Below the pieces are notes generated by a model that saw only the letters and a list, made by a program, of their open reading frames with translations, had not been told where the DNA came from and ran no database searches. From Pristionchus mayeri (Eukaryota > Nematoda > Chromadorea > Rhabditida > Neodiplogasteridae), in NCBI GenBank assembly GCA_036245805.1, contig BTRK01000003.1, positions 10,602,001 to 10,666,000 on the forward strand: a stretch of DNA of 64,000 bases, written 5' to 3'. Positions 55,406 through 64,000 of this stretch are shown here, in pieces; position 1 is the stretch's first letter; the number at the start of each line of letters is the position of its first letter. The translations under genes were made by a program, and so were the position numbers.

Positions 55406-55780
55406 AGCGTATCAAGTCAAGTCTTGTTGAACTTCCGATAAGCTGAAATGCGCACCGAATATATCAATGATGTGACTGTGTCAACGCTATCGTGCCACTC
55501 TGTTCTCGTGTCAGTTTCCGCCTGAACAACCAGAGGTATATTATATTTACAAGGGATGGCTTCGAGGGAAATGCCTCTCTTCATTCTGCGTGCGCTCTAA
55601 CGGATTTGTTTGGCGAAATAATGTGCAGGATGAAGATGCAATTTCGCCGCGAAGCCATCCCTAACCGTTGCATGTAGGCCACGAGCATCGCAAACGCAAA
55701 CATATACATCTGTTCGTGGATCTCGCTCGGAGTGTGTATAAATGGGCTAACTTTACTTGTATCACTCCTCATCTCTAGTA
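55406..55780. promoter_or_regulatory. Upstream region of the small Cys-rich ORF
   Basis: TATAAA at 55,737-55,742 lies 39 bases before the ATG at 55,781. A small inverted repeat GGGATGGCTTCG / CGAAGCCATCCC occurs at about 55,553 and 55,651. Confidence 0.45.
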
Positions 55781-56074
55781 ATGTTGGCTCGTCTCCCCTT
55801 CTTGCTTCTTATATACTGGCTCAACTGCTCAAATTCTACGCTCGTCGAACTGCTCAAGTGCCCGCCTGACGCGCTGGACAACTGCTTGTTCTTGGATCGG
55901 CGCGACATTTCCACAGGCGTGTGCCCTCCAGCCTACTCGTGCGTGGCGACTTGCTGTCTCGTTGCAAGGACTACCTCAACTACCGCATCGAACGCTGCCC
56001 GCACTACTTCACTTAAGACTACGCACTCCTATTCTCTCCCAGAGTGTATTCCACTCGAGAGAACAAGAGGTTAG
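55781..56074 (+). CDS. Small secreted Cys-rich ORF, possibly incomplete
   Basis: 97 codons from the ATG nearest the TATA box. An earlier in-frame ATG at 55,757 would put residues before the hydrophobic start. It begins with a signal-like MLARLPFLLLIYWLNC stretch, then has a Cys cluster (CPPDALDNC, GVCPPAYSCVATCC) and a Ser/Thr-rich tail. The arrangement of signal, Cys module and Thr-rich tract recalls the N-terminal half of genes E, I and J, but the Cys spacing differs and no ShKT domain follows. A donor-like site near the end (AAGAG/GTTAGC, about 56,069) could lead to further exons that I could not identify. Confidence 0.45.
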   Translation: MLARLPFLLLIYWLNCSNSTLVELLKCPPDALDNCLFLDRRDISTGVCPPAYSCVATCCLVARTTSTTASNAARTTSLKTTHSYSLPECIPLERTRG

Positions 56075-56769
56075 CCTCGACAGATTTCGTTCACAGCGCA
56101 AGTTTTTGACAGCAATTCCCCAATTGGATATAGGCTTCCGCCGACCCAATGAAATGCTGCCCGCAACAAGCGAGGTAAACAACTTCAACAGGCTATCCGC
56201 CTGACGCGCTCCCGTATCCCGGTTGCACGATTTCGTCAACGGAGTATCCCTCCGGCACAGAGGAGTATCCCTCGCTCTGTGACTGACTTGAAGACAGAAC
56301 AAGGTAATCAGAAGAAAGGCGAAGAAACAAGGAGAAAGTGCAGAGAGAAGACAAGAAGGTTAACGCAGAAACGCACCAAACGACTACGTGAATAAACCCT
56401 TGAAATCCCATTGCAAACGCCCCTTGAATACGAGAAAAGAATATAATAATTATTTATAAAAAGAGAGCAGCATAACACAACATCCTCCGACGACGACCGG
56501 GAGAGGAAGTGAAATAAACAAGAACGACAAAAGCTGCGGTGCCACGAAGTACCACGTGCTAACAAATCGTGGTAAGACACAATGACACACGACAACGAGA
56601 CGGGGCAACGATTACGGTAGGTTTGTTCAACGGAAGGGACAAACGTGTCATACTTATTATTTAATGTACGAATTAAATATTGTAATGCTTATTGGGAGTA
56701 ATTAATAATTAATTGGGGGTTATTCTAGCGGGAAAACCCCTTCCTTCTACAACTCCGTCCGTCGTCCTC
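56075..56769. other. Intergenic
   Basis: No gene or repeat that I can support; some Pro/Ser/Tyr-rich frames near 56,200-56,280 could be a missing exon of the preceding ORF. Confidence 0.35.
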
Positions 56770-57118
56770 ACTAGGGTTGGCAAAAATAGTCTGAACCGAC
56801 CGAATCATCGCGAGCAGTGAGTCCGGAATGAGTCGAAATGAGAAATGATCTCACACCGTAGAGACTCAGTGAGTCTCAGAGCAAAATTGCTCGGACTCAT
56901 TGAGTCTCAAGCCAAAATCATTTTCAGTTGATCTCGAAACTCAACCGAATTTCATCAGAAATTCATAAAACGTAATTGAAAAATTCAGACTCACTGAGTC
57001 TGAGACTCGCTGAGTCCCAATATTTCGGACTCGCGCGAGTCTGAGGCACCGGTGATTCGGAAAAAACTGAAGCTCAAATCTGAGACTCGCCGTTGGAATC
57101 ATTTTGCCAACCCTAGTG
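56770..57118. mobile_element. hAT-like MITE
   Basis: 349 bp with inverted ends CACTAGGGTTGGCAAAA and its complement. The interior is rich in GAGTCTGAGACTC-type motifs. The flanking 8-mers are similar but not identical, so the target duplication is uncertain. The TAGGGTTGGCAAA start resembles hAT-family ends. Confidence 0.72.
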
Positions 57119-57537
57119 TCCATACATGAAAAAATAAAGAAACTTTCCGAACAACCTAATAGTTGAAATCAATGGTCTGAATCTTGCTTTAAAGAAGGAG
57201 TAACATTAATTGGTTGAATGGGGCATTCGTCATACCATTTAACGCGTGATGACCAGATTTTCATCGAATCTCATATTCGAATGACTTTACAGGTGTATGC
57301 ATGTGATGGTTATAGTAATGTTTACGGTGTCGATAAGAAAATCCATACTGATCACACATAACGGAGCTAAGAATCATCCTGACACCAAAATTACCCGGAA
57401 GTTTTTTTGTATTTTTTTTGAAAGATGTTGATGAAATATACAGATTATTAGCATACAGTAAAACTTTACAATTCACGCTCAGAATTACTATGGTAAATGA
57501 GACGTGTTATTACGAGATTGAGATGAATTCCGACCAA
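57119..57537. other. 3' flank of gene I
   Basis: Contains a single TTTAAAGAAGGAGTAAC MITE-like end near 57,188. No gene seen. Confidence 0.4.
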
Positions 57538-59428
57538 TCAACTGCAGAATCCGCAAGTAGCGGGGCACTGCACGCGCATGAGCTGCTCATAGATTGCGTT
57601 GGTGCAGTAAGCCCTGGAACATGAAGGAAGTTGTTTTAATGAAGTATGTTAAGGTGTTCACTTTTCTGACAGGTGTGCGCATTTGCTGTATCATTTTCGG
57701 GAACGGGTTAATGTACACTGTATAGGTTGTGTAAGTGGTGTACGTACAACCTATGCGAAAATGAGACAAAAATGCACGCAAAAAGGGAACCGTATTAATT
57801 TTACCTCATGACCGGGCAGTCGGAGATGTTTGTGTTAGGATTAACACGATCGACGCAGCCTAAAATCATTGTACATGTATGCTGATAACAAGGGTAATAC
57901 GGGGACTTACTGTTGGTTCCAGATCCATTGGTTCCACTGGATCCACTGGTTCCACTGGTTCCACTGGATCCAGAGGTACTACAGAAGCCGCAAGTCCGCG
58001 GGCACTGATCTCTCATCACTGCAAATGATACTGATTATACAAAACCCTGTTTTAGTTAATCAAACAATTTGTGTAAACTGTGTTAGTGCAGAGATAGGCG
58101 CGCGCAGGACAATCGGAAACTCCAGTAAGAGGATTCAGCTTGTCGACACAACCTGCAAAGCATGGATGCAAACATAATTTGAAATTTTTTGTTCCAAAAG
58201 TATTTGATAATCTCACTCGTCGAGGTGCCGGACGTTCCCGTGCTGCAGCAGAAGCCGCAAGTCCTCGGGCACTGGTCTCTCATCACTGCAAATATCCTTA
58301 GAAACTGAACTAGAGTTTATGAAAACGATGACGTCATATCGCCTTTGGTATATCAACGGCGACATAACGTCATAGTTTTTTTTTCAAAACCCTGATTTCG
58401 TTCAACCAACAATTCATGTAGACAGAGTTAGTGCAGAGTGAGGCCCGAGCGGGACAGTCCGAGACGCCAGTCAGCGGGTTCGGCTTGTCGACGCAACCTG
58501 AAAATACAGTTGTGCAACCAATAGGTCGTTCATCTATGAGTCTCTGTAGATGTTTAGTTCGAATATATGGCAGATGGAGTATGGAGTTCGAATATATGGT
58601 AATCAAATGCACGCACTGGCAGTCGTTGTGAGTGCTGCAGCAGTTGTTGCAGTGGTCGTGGTTGCTGCAGTCGTAGTCGTCGTTGTCGTCGTGGTGGTCG
58701 CATCTGCCGTTCCTCCTACGCAGCAGCCCTAGAAGCCAAGTTTAGTGTGTAAGTTTATAATTGTGCACATGACTTTCGAAATTAGTCGCTGCAGCGCTTT
58801 GCAGACGATGCGCGATAATACATAAAAATGTGCGACGACGACCCTAAAACTGTACCGGTCCAGGGGCAGTAACTGGTCCATTCGCATCGTTGCACGTGGC
58901 ACCAGTGAAGCCGTTGGTCGTGCATGCCACAGCGTCAGCGCACACTGGAAGAACCGGTTTCGTAGTATTCACCCCCCGAAAGCGGAACAACATACGGAAT
59001 AGTGAGTTTTCGTGTACAGAGAAGTTTACTGGTATAATTTTGACGAGTTGAGTTAAGGTAAAGTAGCTTCAGTTCTCAGGAAAACGCTTGCTGGAAGAGC
59101 TAATTTGCATCATAGTTGTCTGTGGATCATTTTCGGAAGTCAGATTAAGGATGGCTAAGCAAGACATGATATTCTTCATTCTGCCTGATTTCACCCCATC
59201 AGCCGGAGGAGGCAGATCGTGCAATTGCCCAATCCCCAAACCGACTCAAGAATACGTCGGATATCTAACCAAATTTCGCGAAAAATTGCATTTACTACCC
59301 GGTAATATCTGTTGGTGGATGAATAGATTGAAATTGCGCTCACCTTTATTCGCAGTGTTATCGCATGTGGCGAAGTCAGCGATGGCTGCTACAGAAGGTA
59401 GAAGGACGGCGAGAATGAGGAAGTTCAT
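57538..59428 (-). CDS. Gene I: secreted protein with three ShKT domains
   Basis: Nine exons on the minus strand: 59344-59428, 58856-58944, 58617-58728, 58411-58497, 58217-58285, 58066-58152, 57911-58018, 57805-57859 and 57538-57613. They join in phase to 255 codons. Exon 1 is a signal peptide (MNFLILAVLLPSVAAIADF). Exons 2-3 form a small Cys module (VACTTNGFTGATC, then GCCVGG) running into a Thr-rich linker. Exon pairs 4/5, 6/7 and 8/9 each encode one ShKT domain, with ends CPRTCGFC, CPRTCGFC and CPATCGFC. Short Ser/Gly/Thr linkers join them, including a GSSGTSGTSG repeat. Gene E has the same plan with one exon pair fewer. It is expected to be secreted and disulfide-bonded; the target is unknown. 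Confidence 0.87.
58323..58381. mobile_element. Decayed mini-MITE in gene I intron 4
   Basis: AAAACGATGACGTCATATCG and CGACATAACGTCATAGTTTT are inverted. The core resembles the 85-90 bp element in introns of genes E and J, but the outer TIR has been lost. Confidence 0.5.
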
Positions 59429-60735
59429 TTGTAGATCTTGGGAAGATGAGTAGAGGAGAGAGGAGTTGGCGAAGAAGAGCGAAGAGGAAGATGAGGATGA
59501 TGAGATAGGAGTGAGTTGTGAATAGCAGAGGACGAGCGGATGCCTTTCCGCCCCTAGTTCTTCCCTTTTATGCGAACGTAGAAAGGAGAGCAGCTTTGTC
59601 CGCTGAATTTGCACAGTTGACGCCTGCGGGGAGGGGATGAGGGCTCATTGAAGATCACGAACGAATTTATTGCATAGATAGGCGACGTTAAATGCTATTG
59701 CGAGAATTACAGTTATTTTCATTGCAAATGTTTGCGGTTTTACAATACATCTGCGCAGAAACACGCTGTTCCTCAAATTTCCGGTTCGTCTAACTGCTTA
59801 TCGCGTGTATTCCAATGGTCAAATAATGATGCGTTATCTAAATCTGTACTGAGTAAGCAATGACAAATCGTGTTTCTGATGCATTTTTGCTTGGACTTTT
59901 TAAAATTAGTTTCATATTATACATCTCCCCTCCATCTCCTTTTCAACCGAAGTAGCTCCTTTGCTTTAGTATTCTTCTTTGAATTGAATACATTAATTTC
60001 CCTTGCCAGATCCGTGGCCAGGGGGGACATCAGGTACGCATTGAAAGAAGATCATCATCAGCGAACATTAACCTCTTCTTCGGAAAGAAAAATTAAGCGC
60101 CTGATCAAGCAAATCGAACCGGATTTTGTTTTCAATTTTCTAAATGACATGCTGCATTGCTTATTTCCTTTGACATTGTTGAATAATCCAGGTTATTAAG
60201 TATATTTTGATTCCACTATTCTAATTTATCGTTAATTATCTAAAAACTCAGCTTATTAACATATCAATGTGTTATTGGACCTATGGAAAGATCGGGGACA
60301 GATTAAAAGAAGATCAGCGTCTGCTTCCGCTTTTCCCGAGAGAAGGAGGGTGCTCCTGGTCAAGCAAATTCATCTGGCTTTGCAATAATTCTTTTGTTTC
60401 TCTATTTGCCATAGATGCCCTATCGGTCCGATCAAAAATTCGATCAATACGATCATCAGTTTATCCGAATTTACTCGGATTCCACGTAAATCATTTGTAT
60501 ACGCCTAGAGTTCATTACATGTGCTCGTGCGTTTTACTCGCTTTGCATAATTTCCTCTTTATTCACGGGGTTAATGATTCCATACCTATCGTGATCTCTA
60601 ATTCGTATTTTGTACAATCGTATCTTCTTCATTTCCTTTCTCTCGAAACTCGGCCTGCCGAAAGAGTGAATTGAAGGGAAGAGCACCGGAACTGCGACTC
60701 CATCATGTACTAGTGCTCGGAGTAGGGCATTGGTT
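59429..60735. promoter_or_regulatory. Gene I upstream region and intergenic DNA
   Basis: A box reading TTCGCATAAAAGG on the minus strand (59,564-59,576) also lies upstream of gene J (63,710-63,722) and is a likely TATA element. Frames at 59,870-60,199 and 60,267-60,674 show no domain and I do not call them genes. The part near 60,450-60,545 weakly resembles the interior of the 296-bp MITE family. Confidence 0.45.
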
Positions 60736-61276
60736 ACTCATCAATGGTAGTGTACGCGGGGCAATCTCCCACTATGTCGTCGTATCGAGGCGGTGCCGAG
60801 GGGGGTACGAGCGATGGATTTCGAATCGTGCGAGGTAGTGGCGCGAGTTCAGACGATAGATCGATCGCATCCATTGAGGCAACGCCCGTGGGTATCTAAA
60901 ATATCTTAGTATTTTTGATTACTGCAATAAAAAAGAACTTGATTTCGCAGAGTAGCATTTGTAGATGAAGTTGAATCTTGAGTGTGCCGGTGTTGGTTGA
61001 GCCCGTTCCCAACAGTTATAACTGAGATCGGAGCTGCAATTTGGAAGTTCTTCTAATTGTAAAATACGGAAAATAAATTAAACATATGTTATTATTTACA
61101 AATACTCACATATTTCTCGAGGTGAGGATTGCGCGTTGTAATGAACAAAATGATAGGCGTAGAATGATGAACAATATCTGAACAAAGAGATATGTATAAC
61201 TTGATATGGTAAGATCACTTACCACAAATGACAGGGCAACAATAGCAGCAATGAATTCGAGGTCATTGTCGTCCAT
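60736..61276 (-). CDS. Possible small membrane or secreted protein gene
   Basis: On the minus strand an open stretch at 60,736-60,896, after a TTTTAG acceptor, ends in a stop. It encodes a Pro-rich tail with APPRYDDI (PPxY-like). Upstream, 61,110-61,177 and 61,223-61,276 look like exons with good donors. The latter starts MDDNDLEF and both are hydrophobic. I could not find one set of joins that keeps a single frame throughout, so this is a tentative gene or a decayed one. PPxY-type motifs bind WW domains in other proteins; no such role is claimed here. Confidence 0.3.
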
Positions 61277-61728
61277 TTCTAAATGAGAATGGCTGAAAAT
61301 GATAGTGACTAGACTTATAAACGATGGAATATTCGGAGATAAACTACACTCTCGAGACCAGCTTAATTGTGAATCATCGAAGGGTGAAGGTATCAGTACC
61401 TCATTTCAATTTTCATCAGATATGTGTGCATGAAATGATGCTTTGATCGGACTGAGTACATCATCTACTGATAAGAAAGATCAGAATCAAATTTCTAACA
61501 CAGTGCTAGACCGGGTTCTCGCGGAGTTTATCATGTGCCTCTTATCTTTTACCGTTCTGAGTCAGGACTTCTGACGTATAAGCTCCTTCTATCGTGAACT
61601 GACTCATGGGCGACTATCATGACGATATCGTGGATGATGTAGTTTATCATGACCAATACTCTCATTTATATGCCGAGTCACTTTAACAGTTCATTGAAAT
61701 ATTCAGTGAAAACAATACGTATTTTCAG

Positions 61729-62163
61729 ATATTTTTGATTGTTCTAATTTGCCCGACTTGTCTTTGCCTATCTGATGGAAACAGCCCTTCAACATCGTCA
61801 CATGAACAACGTAAGCATTTGCTGTCTATGTACCCTGTTATTCCGAGAACTTGAAAATCCTAACTCGTAAAGTGTTCGTGAAGAATGCATTGGACTTACA
61901 CAAAACAAATCCCAATTTCAGCGTCGGTTTCGTTTACTAACGTTGAGATCGGATTTTCTCACTTTGCTCCACCTCATCATTATCATCGTCATCACGCAGT
62001 AGAAGTTGCGACAGTTGCAACAATCCATCATCATCATCACAATCATCACAACGATAATCATCATCACCATGCTAGCCACCAGCATCATCATGCTCATCAT
62101 AATCACCATCATCATCGCAGCGGGCACGGAGGGGGACTAGGCACCCATAGGCCTCATTTTTAG
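61729..62163 (+). CDS. His-rich secreted protein, 5' end unresolved
   Basis: Two exons are supported: 61729-61810 and 61922-62163 (GT/AG, phase 1). The first encodes a hydrophobic stretch (IFLIVLICPTCLCLS) that looks like a signal peptide or anchor. The second has a short ordered part (SVSFTNVEIGFSHF), then a tail of about 55 residues in which His makes up over half, mostly HHH/HNHH runs, ending in RSGHGGG and a stop. No ATG lies in frame directly upstream. A candidate first exon is 61324-61389, which joins in phase. Such His tracts bind zinc or copper in other secreted proteins, so metal binding is a reasonable but untested guess. Confidence 0.5.
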
Positions 62164-62535
62164 CAGTTGTGGAATTCTAGCAAACAACATCATAATATTG
62201 TCATTCTTCAAGGAAAAGTGATTCGTATCACACCAATAAGTGTCTTCATAGATCTCATCATCAGAGTATTTTCAAGTACGGCGCTCCTAGACTTTGGAAT
62301 CATTATATTACATCTTTCGTGATCTACACGCTCTAATGTTGCTGACCTGATCCTGATCTCGTTTAATCGTGATCCATCCCTTACTATTGCTTGTGTTGCG
62401 ATGATGAATAAATTATGTTAATATGTATGTATTCATAAATTCACAATAACGCATAAATATTAGCATTGGAAATAGGAAATACTTGAATATTGATTATTAC
62501 ATTATTGAGTGGGATTATTAGGAACTTGCTTCAGG
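62164..62535. other. Between the His-rich gene and gene J
   Basis: AT-rich convergent 3' ends; nothing recognised. Confidence 0.45.
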
Positions 62536-63644
62536 TCAGTTGCAGAATAAACAGGTAGCCGGACACTGAATGCGCATGAGTTGTTCGTAGATTGCATTGG
62601 TGCAGTAGATCCTGAAATATTGAAATTCGTGAAGTGACAAGATGGTCAAATTACCTCATAGCGGGGCAATCTGAGATGTTTGTGTTCGGATTCACCCGAT
62701 CGACGCAGTCTGGAATCGCATTTTAGAAGTAAATATGACAAAATGAAAAGTGCAGAAACTCACTAGTGACGTTGGTTCCAGATCCAGTTGATCCACTGGT
62801 TACATTTGTTCCAGTCGAACCAGAGGTACTACAGAAGCCGCAAGTCCTTGGAAACTGGTCTCTCATTACTGTGGATATGAAAAATTTGTGAACGCATCCA
62901 AATGCAACAAACCATCGAGGTAAACGGTGTTAGTGCAGAGGGAGGCCTCGAGTAGGGCAGTCCGAGACTCCAGTGAGCGTGTTTAGTTTGTAAACGCAAT
63001 CTAAAACGCATGCATTTAGGTCGTAATTTGCAAATAAATTGATGTATCATTTTTTTCGTGCGCTAAACGTATCATCGTTATCAAAGTGACAGAGGAGGAT
63101 CGTCACACTTTCAAACCTTTACAATCTAAATCATTCTTTCTCACTGGATGTGGTCGTTTGTGCAACCGTCGCTGCTGCAGTCGTTGTCGTTTCTTCTGTA
63201 GTAGTTGCATCTGCCGATCCACCAGTGCAGCAGCCTTGAGTGCCGACCGCCACCTGTACGCTCAGGTTTATCTCTCTATATCTCATCTATTACGGCACTA
63301 GGTCGGATGAGAACTATGCCTTCATACCGCCTTTGATCTACGAAAGGCGTCATGATGCCATAGTTTACATCCGACCTAGTGCCTATATTTTTTCTCGCTT
63401 TTTTCTATTTCCTATCATGAAAATTATGGCATACCTCAGCGCCAATTCCATCAGTGCATTTAGCGCCAGTGAAAGCCGAAGTATCGCAATTTTGCGTGTC
63501 GAAGCACACTGAAATACAATTGCGAATTGTTTTCAGACTCCTATCCCTGGTAAACTTACTTTTGTCTATTTCATCATCGCATGTGGGGAAATCAACAATG
63601 GCTGCAGCCAAAGTTGGTAGGAGGGCAATGATGAGGATATGCAT
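62536..63644 (-). pseudogene. Gene J: degenerating paralogue of gene I (two ShKT domains)
   Basis: Seven exons on the minus strand: 63560-63644, 63435-63508, 63145-63253, 62913-63000, 62764-62868, 62655-62709 and 62536-62611. Signal peptide MHILIIALLPTLAAA, Cys module (GAKC, GCCTGG), Thr-rich linker, two ShKT exon pairs. Exon 4 is 88 nt, whereas the matching exons of E and I are 87. The extra base, near 62,947, shifts the frame and leads to a stop within the exon. The first ShKT domain has also lost a conserved Cys (DQFPRTCGFC instead of DQCP), and the second has CLFC instead of CGFC. All splice sites remain intact, so loss is recent, or the extra base is an error in the sequence. The Cys change argues for real relaxation. 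Confidence 0.78.
63294..63383. mobile_element. 90-bp palindromic mini-MITE in gene J intron 2
   Basis: Inverted ends GGCACTAGGTCGGATGAGAA and its near-complement at the right end. Best-preserved member of the family seen in genes E and I. Confidence 0.8.
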
Positions 63645-64000
63645 TTCGAGAGATGGTGAAGAGGAAAATGAGAGAAGAGCATTGGATGATTTTCCACCCC
63701 ATTCCTTCTCCTTTTATGCGAATTGTGCATCGAAAAGATCATTGTTCTTTCGAATTTGAACAGTTGAAATCTGTGGGAAAAGAGCGCTCACTGGGAGTCA
63801 CGAACGCTTTGATTGTACAGATAATGGGCGGAGGATACGAAATAAATCTGTTGCTGATCTATTTCCCTGATCTAAATAATGGTATTTTCTGAAAATTTAT
63901 GAAATATGAAATTTTCATCGTTGAAGTGTTTATCTGATTGTTTTTTTTGTTTTTGTGTTCCAAATTTGGGGATACATGATTTCTAGATATGTATTTTCTT
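63645..64000. promoter_or_regulatory. Gene J upstream region
   Basis: The shared TATA-like box (CCTTTTATGCGAA on the plus strand, 63,710-63,722) lies about 66 bases before the start codon. Nothing else recognised to the window end. Confidence 0.45.

Noticed and set aside
59870..60674. Two plus-strand frames (109 and 135 aa)
   Set aside because: No domain, no conserved motif, weak similarity of part to a MITE interior; chance frames in intergenic DNA.
61918..62127. Met-rich minus-strand ORF
   Set aside because: It is the antisense of the His-coding tract (CAT/CAC read as ATG).
1..64000. Calling the ShKT genes venom or toxin genes
   Set aside because: The ShKT fold is named after a sea-anemone toxin but is widespread in nematode secreted proteins; the sequence gives no evidence of toxicity.

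Overview
The window is animal nuclear DNA, almost certainly from a rhabditid or diplogastrid nematode (a Pristionchus-like genome is my best guess, not proven). Genes are split by short introns with TTTCAG-type acceptors. They encode secreted cysteine-rich proteins with ShKT-type six-cysteine domains, and they sit among RTE and CR1-like retrotransposons, a mariner-type transposon and many small inverted-repeat elements. I saw no bacterial, viral, CRISPR, tRNA or rRNA feature.

Layout. 1-5,073: an RTE tail, nested inverted repeats and ShKT gene A, which is cut short. 5,074-21,476: a 16.4-kb block built entirely from near-identical copies of sequence that lies further right. It consists of an inverted copy of 34,312-45,882, a direct copy of about 34,865-38,195, and an inverted copy of 21,897-23,400, joined with almost no overlap. 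21,477-31,313: gene C (three ShKT-like domains plus a C-terminal domain), its introns swollen by foldback elements and by a 3-kb TIR element carrying a dead mariner. 32,776-35,128: gene G, a 68-residue single-ShKT peptide. 35,879-37,288: gene E (two ShKT domains). 40,386-42,344: gene B. 43,667-48,466: a 5'-truncated RTE interrupted by a CR1-like element. 48,554-54,697: gene D, with a nonsense codon in exon 1 and an apparently intact RTE in intron 1. 55,781-64,000: a small secreted Cys-rich ORF, a three-ShKT gene (I), a His-rich gene, and a decaying paralogue of I (J).

Two protein families dominate. A, B, C and D share a signal peptide, ShKT-like domains of the CxxWxxxGxC type and, where complete, a C-terminal module ending in a C-x-C motif; B is the most divergent. 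C and D also share a promoter block. E, I and J share an 85-nt first exon, a small Cys module, a Thr-rich linker and canonical ShKT domains ending TCGFC-like, each domain split over two exons. The rearranged block raises gene E to three copies and gene B to two, and leaves orphan pieces of genes G and C. The rearrangement is either a recent template-switching event or an assembly error, and the sequence alone cannot decide which.
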